DNA of 64,000 nucleotides from Microcebus murinus (GCF_040939455.1 NC_134108.1:82876001-82940000), one strand, 5' to 3'. Counted from the stretch's first letter, positions 1 to 13,135 are shown. Made by a program: numbers and translations. The notes: generated from the sequence alone by a model not told the origin.

Positions 1-104
1 AATAAATGAATAACTAGGCCCTTTCCAAGAGGAAACTGTTTTGGTTCTCTAACAGGGAGTTCTTTATGTGTAATTAGAAGTCTGCAAACAATTTCACCAT
101 CTCT

Positions 105-192
105 ATTTAATTTGGGTATCATAATAACTCTATATGGTAGGTTTTGTCCTGATTTCAAAGATGAAGAAAGTGACCTTAGAAAAATTAAGTAA
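105..192 (+). repeat. MIR SINE fragment
   Basis: The stretch has the MIR core order: a loose 'ataataactctatatggtagg', then 'tttcaaagatgaagaaa' and 'attaagtaa', the diverged forms of the MIR 'acagatgaggaaactgag...gttaagtaact' block. It is heavily mutated and short. Called by eye. Confidence 0.5.
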
Positions 193-792
193 TTATACAA
201 ATTATATACTTAATAATTTGCAGAGATAGCAAATAATTATCACCTAGAGTTGATTTAAGGATTGTGCTGTTAACCAAAAATTATAATAACTTACTTCATG
301 ATCCATGTATAATAAAGTAGAATGGTAAATTTCTTAAAGGTGCTACTAAATTGGGCATTTCTTTACGAAAGTTGTGGTTTGACTAAAATTGCAATTAGCC
401 AACACCTAACACTTTCTATCTCCTCTCCCTCCCTTTTTAATCCCTGACACATATTACTGAATAATTTAATTATTCCTCTCATTTATTTTCTGAATTCCTA
501 TTAGATTGTAAACACCATGAGGTAGGTATTTGGGATTCATTATGTTCAGTGCCCAAAAGCAGGCAGTTAATAAATGTGGCCTGAAAGAATAATGTATGAA
601 CCTTCCTTTTCCTAAGCAAAGATGGATTTTTTCTGAAAAGCTATGAAAGTGCTTACTATTAATTTATTGTTAAATAGAGCCTGAAGACTCTAGATAGATG
701 AATGTTAAAATTGGCTATGACATGACCCTTTAATTGTTCTTATGAATTAATAAACCATTAGAAGATGGTGAATTAAAATCAATTACTATGGT
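193..792. other. AT-rich spacer with an L2-like 3' end
   Basis: No gene is seen. At about 495-585 there is a decayed L2 3' end in plus orientation ('tagattgtaaacaccatgagg' ... 'ttaataaatg'). The rest is AT-rich sequence without a recognisable feature. Confidence 0.45.
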
Positions 793-1832
793 AGGCCCTC
801 TAACAGTATGGGGATCAGGGGTGCTGACCCCCTGCATAGTTGAAAACCACATATAGCTTTTGATTCCCCAAATACTTTATTAATAGTGTAACATTGATAG
901 GTCAATAAAAGACTTACTAATAACATTAACAGCCAACTAGCACATATTTTGTTATATACATTCTATTATTATAATATAGTAATCTAGAGAAAAAAATGCT
1001 ATTAAAAATCATAAAGAAAAGAAAACACGCTTAAAGTCCTATGCTATACTGCGTTTATTAATACTGTAAGTTTATATCATCTGTGTAGTAGATAAATCAT
1101 CTGTCTGAAATGGCAGACAACCATAGCTGCTGACCTCATAATACAGTGCATTTCAAGCAATTCAACTTTTTCTTATAATGTGATGATTTCTTTTTCTGCT
1201 TCTTAGAAGCACTCCCAGCATCACTAGTGGCACTTTATATGGACCCCATGGTGTTATTAAGGTTTACAGTGTTGTACTAAACACAATGAAAAGTAGGCCA
1301 ACAACTGCAAGAGATCACTTTTTATTTGATACACAATTTAACAGGGAGATGAACTATTCACATGGAGATGATTAGCATCATAGGATGTTTTAAGTGTATA
1401 CAACCCTTGAGCTCACTGTAATAACAACAGGAGGCAGCTACAAAATCATTACAGTAGAGCAGTATGTACTATAGTAAATTTTATGTAGTTTGATTTAATA
1501 CTGTATCTTTATGTTTATTTACATTTCTCTTGATTGCAAATGGTATATGTGGTCTGTGTTTGTATGCATAAGTTTTGATAAATTTTAACTTTTATAATAG
1601 ATTTGTGTATATTTTATGATAGTAAATGATAGGCCATTATCTGCATATATTTTATGAATTCATGATATACCTTTTTCTTAATTTTTTCAATATTTCTAGG
1701 CTATACAGAGCATCTGCAAGTCTTTTCAAATTGTCAAAAATCTCCAAAAAATTTTCCAACACATTTTTTAAAAAAAATCTGCATCTAAGTGGACTTCCAC
1801 AATAAAGTCGTTGTTGTTCAAGGGTTAACTAT
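793..1832. mobile_element. Tigger/MER2-like DNA transposon fossil
   Basis: The left end reads 'taggccctctaacagtatgg' and the right end, read on the minus strand, 'ttaacccttgaacaacaac'. These are the two diverged ends of the pogo/Tigger group. The interior ('agttgaaaaccacatata', 'gctagca...aataacatt') follows the Tigger1/MER2 pattern I know. No transposase frame survives, so it is either an internally deleted or an eroded copy. The superfamily call is fairly safe; the subfamily is a guess. Confidence 0.65.
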
Positions 1833-1959
1833 ATTTTAAATCTTTCATGAAAGTTATTTTTCTATAGTACTTTTTTAATCCACCAGTGATAATTCTAAAT
1901 ACTGGATATTTACTAACTCATTTAATCCTCAGCTCAACCTTATATCTTTTCAAATATAC

Positions 1960-2795
1960 TTTTACATATTCTACAGATTGAAGAAGAAATCACAATGAAA
2001 ATTACAAAATATTTTAAACTGAGTTACACTAAAAATACTATGTCAAAATTTGTGGAAAGCAGCTAAAGCAGTACTTTGAGGAAAAAGTATAGCTTTAAAT
2101 ATTCATACCAAAAAAGAACAATTTTACTTTTAGTAACATAACTTTCTACCAAAATATTTAGAAAAGGAGAACAAATTATACTAAAGGAAGGACATAATAC
2201 AGATAGGAAGAACATGAATTAATTACAGAGAAAATGGACAAATAATAGAGAAAATTTTAAAAGTGCAAACTCAATTCTCTGAGAATATTATTAACATTTG
2301 ACACCTACTGAGTTTAATTCACAGAAAAGCAAAAGACACATCATTATTGATACTATAGATATTTTAATAGTAATAAAAGAACATTATGATCAATTTTATG
2401 GCAATATATGTGACAATTTTGATAAAATGGAAAGATGTATTGCAACTCATTCAAAAGTTGAAGGAGAAATAGAAAATTTGAAAAGCCTGCTTGTACTTAA
2501 TTTGGTCTTTAAATTTTTCATGAATCACTTCATACAAAGATTAACTCCAGAAACAAATGGTTTCTACTGGTGAATACACTGAGTGAGAAATGACTCATTA
2601 TATAAAAACTATTATGTACTAATATATAAAAACTATTGTAAGAGGGAAACATAACCCTTATACTAAATCTTGAAAAAGTTAATATAAGAAATTTAGAGAC
2701 CAATCCTCAAGAACTTAGCTGTAAAAATCCTTTACAAGATAGTAGTATATTCAATTCAACAATATATAAAGTATATATTTATATCATATAAAGTT
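1960..2795 (+). mobile_element. Ancient L1 (L1M) ORF2 fragment, sense
   Basis: The sequence follows L1 ORF2 upstream of and into the reverse-transcriptase region: 'ggaaagcagctaaagcagt' near 2055 and 'attcaacaatatataaa' near 2753. It is full of stops and indels, so no protein is made; the 91-codon open frame at 2298-2573 lies inside this decayed ORF2 and is not a gene. It continues after an insertion at 2796-3251. Confidence 0.75.
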
Positions 2796-3251
2796 CTGCT
2801 AGAGAAAAAGAACCAGTAGGAGATTACAATGATGATAAACAGATAGATGATAGAGGATATTTATCGATAGATACATACATAGTTATTTTTATTATAAGGA
2901 ATTGGCCTCCATGATTTGTGGCAGTGGCTAACTAAGTATTAAATTCTTACAGCACTCAGGAAGGAAAGATCATGAGCGAGATGAAACTCCATGGGCATAA
3001 AGCAATGTTTTATCCTCAAAAATTTCTTTCCTCTCTAGAGGAAATCTCAGTTTGATTTCAAGGAATTTCATGCATTCAGTCAGGACTAACACAGGAATGC
3101 CTTCAACATAATCCCCTTTACTTTTAATGTCAACTGATTAAGTATTTTAATTGTATTCATAAAATACTTTCATAGCAATGTCTAGATTATTGTTTGATTG
3201 AAAAATTGGAGATTACAGCCTCCCCAAATTGACACATCAATAAAGTCATCA
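2796..3251 (+). mobile_element. Interspersed repeat inserted in the ancient L1
   Basis: This block cuts the L1 ORF2 exactly between 'tatatcatat' and 'atattacatattgatcc'. It starts 'tgctagagaaaaagaacc', carries 'ttataaggaattggc', and ends 'ttgacacatcaataaagtc...atcaca'. I recognise this as a common mammalian repeat, probably an LTR with TG...CA ends, but cannot name the family. Being inside an L1M dates it as younger than that L1. Confidence 0.5.
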
Positions 3252-3955
3252 CAATATTACATATTGATCCAGTGGGATTTATCTCAGGAATGCTTGGTTT
3301 ATATAATATTTGAAAACAAATTAATTTACCACATTAATAGACAAAAAAATAAAGGCAATGAAAAATTCAACACCCATTCATGCTAAATATCTTTTGCTCT
3401 TTGAAAGACACTTAAAAAAATAAGAAGGAAATAAATATATTCCAAATGTATTTATCTGCCAAACAAGTTGTGTCCTAAATATATAAGTAACTCTTATATA
3501 TAAATAATTGGCAAAAGAATTCAACAGATACTTCACAAGAGAAAATATTCAAGTGGTCCTTAAGCAAGTGAAAAGATATTCAATGTCACTAGTCGTGTCA
3601 TCCAGGAATTGCAAATCCAAGTCACAGTAAGATACCATTGCAGATTCATTAGAATGACAATTAAAAAGTTGACAACATCAAATATTGGTAAAGATGTACA
3701 GCAACTGGAGTTCTCAAACATTGCTAGGGAAAGGTAAGATCATACAGCCACTTTGGAACAATTTGGCAGTTACCTATAAACTTGAGAGATATAAAATGTT
3801 CAAACTTTTGCCATTGAAAATGGAAAAGTTGAATCTCAGATGGCATTGAGATCAGAATTCTTTTACATGTGGAATTTCAAAAATGCATTGTAGAGACATG
3901 ATTTGAACTCAAACCCAGAACAAACAAAACAAAAAAAATGGAAAAAAAAAAATGA
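3252..3955 (+). mobile_element. Ancient L1 (L1M), ORF2 end and 3' region, sense
   Basis: It resumes the L1 interrupted at 2795: 'ccagtgggatttatctcagg' then 'ttaatagacaaaaaaataaa', and near 3550-3770 the conserved ORF2 end ('aaaagatattcaatgtcact', 'gccactttggaacaatttggcag'). An A-rich stretch at about 3925-3955 may be the remnant tail. Not coding. Confidence 0.75.
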
Positions 3956-5098
3956 AAAACTCTTCTGTTGTGAAAACAAATATGTTTCCCATATTACATT
4001 ATGCAGAAGTTTTCATCATTCTTTACTATTATTTTGAAACTTGTCATAGCCATTAAAATCCACAATAAATAAGCAAAAATTCTACTATATAAGGCTCTTT
4101 CTTCCTTATAAGACTGAAACCTTATAGTTTCACAAATATCAAAATAGCAGGTCTCCTATATAGTAAATATTTCATATAAAAATTTATAGGATTTGTAAAT
4201 TATGTTTGCTTTAGTATCCTCCCACATCTCCATAAAGTTATTTAGTCATTGGAAAATCATTGCAATAACACCTTTAAGTCACAGAGAACACATACATTTA
4301 CCTTGATTTCTTTAGATATGGTTATTATCCATTCAAGTCCTAGGGGTTGTGACAGCATGGATAGATTGAGTGATATAAAAAGATTGTATAGTATTCATAT
4401 CTGAATGGTGGTGGCGATTTGTGTTGGCTGTCTGGCTCCACTGAAAAGGGGGGTAACTTTAGTGGTTTGGGGTGGTTTTTAGTTTAATTTTTCCTTTCTA
4501 GCTTCCCGTTAACAGCCAGTCCTCCAGTCCTAATCAGCTGAGGCCATACCAGGAGACAGAGCTCCGGAGCAGGCAGCTGAGTATGTCCCACAGAAAGTGA
4601 AGAAAGCTGAAAATAAATTAGGAGGGAATCCACACGACCTTGATACTTGGGGCATTTCTCTCTGTAGAGGCACAGGTTTAGTGATATAGGATTACCTTGC
4701 CTTCTCTATGGGTCCAATCACACTACTTGGTTCTACAGTAAATAATATTGTCATAATCCTAACATTGTAAATGCTGTTTATTAGTTTTCAATTTTAGAAT
4801 CAACCTATAGACAATGTATGGAAGATTCATGAATGCCTTCTTGCCCAGTTCCTTAGTCCAGGCAGATTCTGGAAACTGTACATTGAAACAGAGGTTACTA
4901 TTTCATTTTATTTTTTCTTATATAGCATCTGATGGGAATTGCAGCACACACTATAGTGATAGAAAACAAATTAGGAACATAGAACAACTGGGACAAGGAG
5001 GATTTAAATATCTCATGCCTTTATTTTGTAAAATAGGTATGAAGGAGTGATTACAATGAATATTTGAAATTTGGGTCTTTTACAAGCTGATGATCGTT
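3956..5098. other. Intergenic, no gene recognised
   Basis: AT-rich sequence. A richer patch at about 4400-4650 ('ccagtcctaatcagctgagg', 'ggagacagagctccgg' and a later 'aataaatt') looks like part of an old retrocopy or LTR, but I cannot assign it. The 78-codon frame at 4814-5050 has no recognisable motif. Confidence 0.4.
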
Positions 5099-5229
5099 GC
5101 ATTTTGGAATTGCAACATTAAAACAGTTTCAATAGTACAAATAGTGTAAATTCATAATATTCCTTATTTTGCAATATTAAATGGTAGTTCTGAATATGAG
5201 GCTATTTTACTAGTTACTTTCATTTTGCA
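5099..5229 (+). repeat. Local direct duplication, copy A
   Basis: This 131-bp stretch is matched by 6416-6551 in the same orientation at roughly 85% identity with small indels. Shared landmarks are 'gcattttggaattgcaac', 'taatattccttatttt' and 'actagttactttcattttgc'. Confidence 0.8.
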
Positions 5230-6415
5230 CTCCTGAGTATCTTTAGAGTGGGTGTGGGTGTTGTATTTATTGGAAATAGTTTTAACCTAAAATTAAGCAG
5301 AAAATCAAGAACTTTGTGTTTATTTGTGGGATTTTCAGTCTTCTTTGAAGGACTTAGAAGGAGCTAAAGAGGGAGAAAAATGGCGCAGCATGCACTATCA
5401 GAGCGTGGGCATGTTCTGATTTTCCTCCATTTTTGCCTGAAGTTAATTAAAAATAAACTAAACCAAGCAAAAAAGACAAATATAAAAGAAATTCAACAAT
5501 ATAAAAGTAAAATAAAATATCAGAGCATGTAAAAATAAAGATATTACAAAGGGCCAAGCAATGCAGAATTATTCTTGATGTGAAACTTCAAATATGCATT
5601 GTACGGAAATATTAGCACAGAGCCATTATGACTCCTCCACTTTGCTTGTTATAAGAAGAAGCTTGAAAGTGAATCACCCAAGTTTATTTCTGATTTGAGG
5701 AAGAGCCATATATGGACAAAGCTCTTGTCAGAAATGCAGTAAGTAAACAAATAAGCACCAAATAACATAGAATTCTTCAATTTTGTTGGAGTTATGAGGT
5801 ATTGTTACTAATCTATCCAATTTTATAATTATATGTATATAATATACAATGTGCAATGCAAGTACAAATGCTTTTATATCAGCCAGTCTTTCTCACAGTA
5901 TCATAAAATGATGAGAAAGGTTTAACTTGGGGTTCTTTGTTGTATAGGCCAATTGAATTGCAATATGCCTACAATGTTTTGTGTATTGCAATTTATACTA
6001 GTAGAGTTAAATTATAGAGTATGTATTATACTTAGGCTTTTACATCATTATAATGAAATAGTTGAATTAACACCTTAGAAAAAATTGTCTCTGTACATTT
6101 CATTAGCGAGCCACAAAAACTGTCATTTGTGGCATAGTGACAAGGCTAATTTTTTTATAATATCATGTACTATAATAAAATATAATTGACTTTAATTTTC
6201 TGAGATAGAGATTTAATATCTCAATATATAGGTTATTTATGTTGAAAAATAACTTAGTAATTTTTTAAATGTAATATATATATTTTATTTTTGCTTTTAA
6301 TTATGTATTTGGTCCATGCTGAAGGTATGTGTGTGTTTTAATTTGCAAATGTTAACTGCCCACATTTAATATAAATAAATAAATGACCAACACAGGTGCC
6401 TTGCTGTAATCTAGA
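5230..6415. other. Intergenic, AT-rich
   Basis: No gene or named repeat is recognised between the two copies of the local duplication. The sequence has long A/T runs and scattered TATATA stretches. Confidence 0.4.
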
Positions 6416-6551
6416 GCATTTTGGAATTGCAACAACATTTGAACAATTTCAATGGTAAAAACAAAGTGTAAATTGATAATATTCCTTATTTTTCAATATT
6501 AAAAGGTAGTTCTCAATATGAGACTATACTACTAGTTACTTTCATTTTGCA
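6416..6551 (+). repeat. Local direct duplication, copy B
   Basis: Second copy of the segment at 5099-5229, 1.3 kb downstream, same orientation. It has a 3-base insertion after 'ttgcaac' and scattered substitutions. Neither copy looks like a SINE, and there is no poly(A) tail. Confidence 0.8.
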
Positions 6552-8050
6552 AAATAGAAACTAAAGAGAGATAGAAATAAACATAATTTGATCACTTTTT
6601 GGTATATATAATAAAGGCAGTTTGTGTATCTTTCTTTTACATCTCTTGGAAGAGTGTTTCCAAGTGGGCATATTTGAGAAAAACTTCAAAGTATCATAAG
6701 AGATTAAGTAAAGCTGTTGATTTTTATGAATGACTGGGTCTCAGATAATTAATTATTCTGAGATATATAGACAGAAATGTCAACATGTATATTTTTGTTT
6801 ATTGGTTCAAAATATTAGGTAACATTTAAAAGAAATTAGCTAAGTTGATAAAACATTAAATTCAGTCTCAAAAATATAATGACATTTTCTAGACACCTCA
6901 ATTCTCTAAAGTCAGGTCCTCTTTTTCCTAGTTTTATGCCATGAGTAGAATTTGCTTTTGTTGATATATATTACCTCCTTATTGATTTAAGGACATATTA
7001 AAAATTGCAAATGTCAATGTTAGGGTAAGTCTTCATATACACTAAACTGTGCACATGGATTATTTGCTATAAAAACGCATGTATACATTTGCTGTAAGAA
7101 AAAAAGGATATTTGGTTAGGTGCAAAGGTAGTCTCATACATCTGTTTGTCTGGCATTAGATTTGAGGTGAAATAACCAGAAATGATACTTCCTTTATTGA
7201 ATGGTGACAAGCTACTTGACCTCTGGGAGTGCAAATCAGAAATGCAGAAGCGTATTCTATTCTGATATTATAGTGTGAAATCCCCATGATTCTGATCTCT
7301 GAAAACATAATAATGGGATAAAAGAGAAAAAGAGATCATGGATTATTCATTCAGCAATGAAAAGCAAGCATATTATTCAGCCAACAAAAGTGCTTTGAAA
7401 ATATGGAGCTTTGAAAACTTTGTGATCTCCAGAAAAGCATTCAAATGTACTTTTGTCCTTTATTATCTAAATTGTTTTGGGTGATGTATTTCATCATTCC
7501 ATTGCACTTTATTTTTTTGCACACAGTTTAGTTACTAAACTTAATTGTTTAAACTTCTGTATATTAGTGTGAATATAAAAATATAATTGTCCTCTTGAGT
7601 TTTAAGGATAAAATCTACTTCCCAGAACTATACCTTTGCCAACACTTGTGATAAGAACAGTTCCTTTGACCCAGTATAACTCTTTCTTTTTAACGTTTTC
7701 AATGTTATTACTTACATATTGTTCTCATATAAGTTAATAGAGGCATTCTAATTAACACTGTTTCAACTTTCTTTTTCTAGCATTTTAAATTATTTGACGC
7801 TGTTACCACAGTAATAAATTGACTACACTTATCTGAGGACCGTGATTTTAAAAAAAGTAATCAAGGTTGTCTAATGGAATCTATATTTTGAGAAATATAA
7901 ATGAAAAATTTTACATGGGGTCATTCAAAAGTTGCTAAAGATAAAAGAAGATGTGAAATTATTTGAATATGTCATTTGTGAATAATGCTGAGGCTCATGA
8001 TTGGTGGCCCACATACAATTGTTCCTGCATACCAGCCTAGATTTCTCAAT
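6552..8050. other. Intergenic, no gene recognised
   Basis: AT-rich, without a repeat I can name and without a coding frame. Confidence 0.4.
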
Positions 8051-8329
8051 CTAAAGTTCAGGAACTGGTCTCCTACCATTTTTGGTCTGGAAATGATTAA
8101 CTTTGAGCCAACATTCTTTTTGCCTTCTCACAAATTTGACTTCAGTGTTCTTTTCAGTAGTAAAGGTAACAAGAAGCATTATCTCTGCATTGATTGTTCT
8201 TATTTCTTTGGTGATACCAGAATTGCTTAATTTAACTGGAAATGGAACATACTGGAGCTTCAAGTCTCTTCTGCTAGACTCTGATTCCAATTCAAAGCCT
8301 GACTGGTCATTGGTAATAGGTACAGACAA
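8051..8329 (-). other. Unidentified 92-codon open frame, possible retrocopy fragment
   Basis: I do not recognise this product. The frame opens with ATG, is polar in its first 25 residues (acidic and serine-rich), and ends in a basic stretch. Base composition here is less AT-rich than in the flanks, and the segment has open frames on both strands (7985-8230 and 8103-8339 plus), which suits a short single-exon or retrocopied fragment better than random AT-rich DNA. There is no visible poly(A) tail or target duplication. It could equally be chance. No function is proposed. Confidence 0.2.
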
Positions 8330-8345
8330 ACTAAGTTAAAACACT

Positions 8346-10980
8346 TTCAGTAAATACACTTAGGGTTTTCAATTCACTTACTTCTATATTTCATAATGAC
8401 CCTGTTACATGTGATGAGAGTTTGATTTTACTTTTCAGCAGGGTAAAATAATGCTGTCAAGGTCACAAAATTATAATGCCAGTCTTTCTCTCCAAGGGAT
8501 TCGCTACATTCCTTTATACAGTCAGTGGGGGCTGGGGTTGTGGTGTAGTTTTGTGCTTTGTGAATAGACACTTCATGCTAAGTCTTGGTTATAACCCTGA
8601 ATTTTAACACGGATTCACCTTAATGACCTTGAATAAAGAATAAGTTATGTATGATTAATTTTTTAAGTCATTAAGGAAATATTTCTGCTTCTTGAAGTAG
8701 ATATGAAAAATACTAACATGTTTTGAATTCCCCTGAAGAAGTATTGCATAAAGACTTCAAGTATTATTAATTATAGTGATATATGAGAAGGAGAAAAATA
8801 TTCCACTAGGGCCTCTGGAAAGAAAAAAGTCACATAAAGTCATGTCCAGCCATTTTCTGGAAACTTTAAAGGTAAAAGTACCTGCCTTTTTTATACTGGT
8901 TATTCACAGAAAAATAGATTTGTTGGGAACAAAATGACATGTGCAAGGGTTAAACATTAATTACAATTTATTTTTATTCAAAAAGAATAATTTTCAAGTG
9001 TGGAAAAGCTCCTGTTTTTTAAATTCTTATATAAGGTGTGTGAGAATACTATCTATTGGTGGGTTTTTATTATAATGAATTTAAAATAACTCTAAAGCCT
9101 TTAGCACTTGGGACTTGAACTTAATGGCAAAAAGATTGCTGAGAGACTGTTTTATTACATTACCTTATTCTTAGACCTTATGCATAAAGGCCTAAGATCT
9201 ACAAAATTTTTATTTTAGCATAATAGTATTATACCACCAGAACTATAATAAAAAATTAGATTGCTTCGTCTACTATAACACCCATTTTTCATAGTTTAAT
9301 GACACCGTGATCAAAATACCCTTGGCAATTTGATATGCATGTTAGGTCAGGTTATAAGTTATATTCAAAGGTGGAATGGCTCTATGAAATTACATAACTA
9401 TAAGGAAAAATGCGAGCAAGTCTTTTTTTTTTTTCTAAAGAAGGGCTCAATCTCAATCCCCTTATCAGAAAAAAAAAGAGAATTTGCTTTTCTGTTCATT
9501 TTGAAACAGAAAGGACAGTAGTATGTAATCTTTTGATAAGAAGTGTGTTATATATGTACACAGGAAAGTATTGCTGTGTAAATCATAAAGGAAGATATAA
9601 TTTAAACATTTTCTGGAAAATATGTCCCTTCACAGAGCAATCTGCAGCCATATATATATATTTTGCTTTCACATGTTAGTGAAACAAATTATTATCTTTC
9701 CTGTGTGCACAAGTTCCTGCTAGCTTTTGGTCTAAATCAAATTAGGTGCAACATTAATGCATATTCTAAAATATATTTCTGAGATGTTTTGTTTTTCTGA
9801 TCCCTTTTTGCATCTCACACTAATCCTCCGAAATTGGCATTTTTAATGGTCCCTCCAGCATTGAAATGAAGAAGTCTGCAAATTATAAATTGGAAATCAC
9901 CTCATGACCAGCATTTACCTTAACCTGCTTACATAATGTTATTTCCTTGTAGGTCTTTCTATTCTTGATAAATAGGTCTATTCATATTAAATATGTAAAT
10001 TTCAAAATGTCATCAATTATGCATATGAAAACTAAAAGAACAACCCATATTTTCAAAATGAAAGTTGTACACATAATTACAGAGGCTCTCTTGTCAGAGT
10101 AGCATATCTAAACATATTTGATTCTACAGGCTGTGTGTCTTAATAGCACATATTTAGTTGCTCTGTGACAAATGAGTGGACCTACTATCTTCAATTCCCT
10201 TTTAGAGTTTATGTAGCTCAATAATGTCATTTCAGTGAATTCCCAGGATGCTAAGACACTAGGTGGAATTGGGAAGAATTTTAAACTACTTCTTGTTCTT
10301 TTTCCCCCCCAAAATGCAAAACATTAAGGTCTCCCCCTAAGCCATTATGGATTTGCCCTAATATTATATGTACATTGCAGTTTCATGTGCTCATGTTTTA
10401 AAATGTTTTCTTAGCTGAACAGTTTAGTAGAAATCTGTTGGAAATTCCACAGTATCAAGGACTGTGCATAGGTTTAAAAATGTAACACTTAGTATATATC
10501 AAGTATTTGATCATGGTATTTATTAATTTATTTTTATTCACATCAACATAAAACTAAACTAAAAGCATTAAGTATAACATTTACAATAATTTCATCTACT
10601 TGAAGTATTTAAAAATTTAAAAGGCACATAAAAACTCATATAATTTACAGATTAAAACAGATTTAGACTTAATTTTATGAATTTTTTAATATATCACCTC
10701 AGGGGATACACAATGTTATCTATGGTATATCACTAGTGAAAAATATATGTATTTATTCAATATAATTATAGAATGGTTAATTTAATCTATGGCATCTATA
10801 TAAACTATATTTATATTGAGAAATGCATTGCATATGCAACATATTTTAAATAGGACAGACTCACACAACCTCGAAATATCTTTCCAAAAACATTAAAGGT
10901 TGTAAACCTTTGATTTATCTCGATAATTTCTTCATTTATGTGCTGTGCACTTTTAACATTGGTGTTTCCTCTTTAACCTG
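8346..10980. other. Intergenic, no gene recognised
   Basis: About 2.6 kb of AT-rich sequence. Short open frames at 9330-9679 span a T-run followed by an A-run and have no protein-like composition. No repeat is recognised with confidence. Confidence 0.4.
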
Positions 10981-11344
10981 TGCTATGGACTGAATGTTTG
11001 TGGCCCCTCAAAATTAATATGTTGAAGCTCTAATGCCTGATATGATGGTATTTGGAGGTAAGGCTTTTAGTAGGTAAGTGGGTCAAGAGAGAGATCCCTA
11101 ATGAATGGAACTAGTGTCCTTAAGAGAAACAAGACACCATAGAGAGGATTTCTTTCCAAATGTGAGGATATAGCAAGAAGTCTGCCATCTGGAAACAAGG
11201 AAGAGTCCCTCGTTGAGAACCTAACTATGCTGGCACCCTGATCTGGGACTTCCATTCTCCAGGATTCTGAGAAATAAGCATTTGTTGTTTGAACCCTTCA
11301 GTTAATGATAGTTTCTATTATAGCAGTCCGAACTGACTAATACA
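10981..11344 (+). mobile_element. Solo LTR, MaLR type (MLT1/MST-like)
   Basis: It begins 'tgctatggactgaatgtt' and ends '...gactaataca', the TG...CA ends of MaLR LTRs, with 'gagaaataagcatttgttg' near the 3' end, the usual poly(A)-signal region. Length about 364 bp fits the family. No internal retroviral sequence lies beside it and no clean target duplication is visible. It is related to the minus-strand copies at 52551 and 55646. Confidence 0.75.
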
Positions 11345-11879
11345 CCATAACTTATCACTATAGTATTATGTGCTGAGTCAATGTAGAGCTTTTAGAATGT
11401 TGAAAGGAAGAATTTCTTGATACAATGTGACATTCTTATTTTATGGAAGGGATAACAGAAGGAAGGACTCTTTAAAAATGGCTTAGCGAGCCTGAGATTT
11501 AAGCAGCTGTGACAGTTACAGGGAAATAGATGATAAAGAATATGCTGATAAAATAATTCTTGTGCAGGATCTATTAATACCAGGACCCCTAATAGCCATT
11601 TATTTTTTTTTATTTTGTTCACAAGAAAATTAAGAAGAGACCTAATGGGAATTTAAACATGCTTTTAAAGAAGATGATTTTGAGACAGAAAAACATGTTC
11701 TAAATTTAGCATTTTTCCCACTTGATTTGGTACCATTGTGCCATTAGCTCATCACCAGTGTGTTGTTAGAACACACTGACCTCATTCTTGCATTGGAATC
11801 TTTGCCCTTGACTCTCCCTGTGCATGGAGTGGTGTGTTACTGCATATGGCTAGTCTTTCCAAGCTTTCTCTTAGAGGTA
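11345..11879. other. Intergenic, no gene recognised
   Basis: AT-rich spacer between a MaLR LTR and an L2 3' end. The 76-codon minus frame at 11392-11622 has no protein-like features that I can see. Confidence 0.4.
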
Positions 11880-12168
11880 AACCCCTCAGAAAAGACTTCC
11901 CTACCAGCAAATTGAAATTAGCTTCTTATACACTTCTTTCCATTTCATTTATTTGTGTTTAATTTTCTTCAGTATTTATCACTCTCCAAAATTATATGGT
12001 GAATTATTTGTTAAAATATACTTCCTCCTGTTACACAATAGTCTAACAGCTAATAAGGCTGTGTAACTGTAGGTGTCTTGTCTTAGTTCACACAGTATCC
12101 TCAATGCCTATAAGGAAGCATTGGTAAGATAAGTAATTGATAAATGTTTTGTTGAATGAATTAATGCA
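11880..12168 (+). repeat. L2 LINE 3' end
   Basis: The order 'aaagacttccctaccag', 'tatttatcactctcc', then 'gataaatgttttgttgaatgaatt' is the L2 3' terminus. Diverged, as expected for this Mesozoic family. Confidence 0.6.
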
Positions 12169-12912
12169 TGAAAAGTAACTTACGTGTAAAAGTTATGTAA
12201 TGAACACCTGACTCTCTTGATATTTGCAGGCTAACAAATTTCAAACTCAATTTCCAAAGCTCTTATAGATTCAATGTCCCTCTCTGACTATCACTTTTTT
12301 GTCTTCCTTGGGAACCTACAGAGAAGGTGGAGAGAAGCATGCAGTGGAGAGACTTTAGTGTTGGGAGGAAAAGTACAGAAACACCTATTACATTATTATC
12401 TCAGCTTATCCCTTCTAGATGGACTGTGTTATCCAAATTTTAATGATCAATTATTTTTAAGCCATACACGATTGCCACAACTGCAATTCCTTATGCACAG
12501 TGACTGTCTTTGCCAGTTTTGAAACTCTTAAATTAGAAAAAGAATAAATCTACTGAAGGTTGTGTGTGATAAAGGAAGTTTCACTAATACTTTTTCTCAT
12601 AGGCATGCAGATGTAAAAGAAAATAAAAATCTCAGGCCACCCCCATCCACCCCTCAACTGCTTATGCAAAAAGGAAGGTAAAGGACTCGGTACCTGTGAA
12701 GATCCTTTATTAAGGAAGTTCTTTGCTGGCCACCCACAAGCAAGGACATGCTAATTATAACTTTAGCTCTGCAGGCTTAAGTCCTAAAACTAAAACTAAA
12801 GTTTGTTCTATTCCACACTAATAATAAATTACAAGTTTATCTCTCCATGTGCAGAACAGAGACAAGACAGGATCTTCCACCTACTGAGGGGCATCTACGT
12901 AATTGATGCTTC
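12169..12912. other. Intergenic with possible LTR-like sequence
   Basis: No gene. From about 12600 to 12912 the sequence ('ggtacctgtgaagatcc', 'gggacaagacagg'-like) has a composition closer to retroviral LTR or leader than to the flanks. It adjoins the solo LTR starting at 12913 and might belong to an older LTR into which that one inserted. Not resolved. Confidence 0.3.
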
Positions 12913-13019
12913 TGTTGGGCAGGGTTTGGGTAGGTAATCTTGTCTGTTCTCAGCTCTTGGTGTGCTCTTGGCTGAAGAATGACCAGACACAACGAAAGCA
13001 AGTTAAGCACGAAACAGAG

Positions 13020-13025
13020 TTTATT
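13020..13025 (-). promoter_or_regulatory. LTR poly(A) signal
   Basis: AATAAA on the minus strand inside the solo LTR, about 110 bp downstream of its TATA box, at the expected R-region position. Confidence 0.65.
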
Positions 13026-13128
13026 GAGGAGAGAAAGATAGGATTAAAGAGCAAGAGCAAGATACATTTGCCACAGACTACAACTGGACCTTCAATAAAA
13101 AGACAAAAAGATTATGGTGTGGGTCTGG

Positions 13129-13135
13129 TTTTATA
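13129..13135 (-). promoter_or_regulatory. LTR TATA box
   Basis: TATAAAA on the minus strand, about 360 bp from the LTR start. It would place a transcription start near position 13100 if still active. Activity is unknown. Confidence 0.6.
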
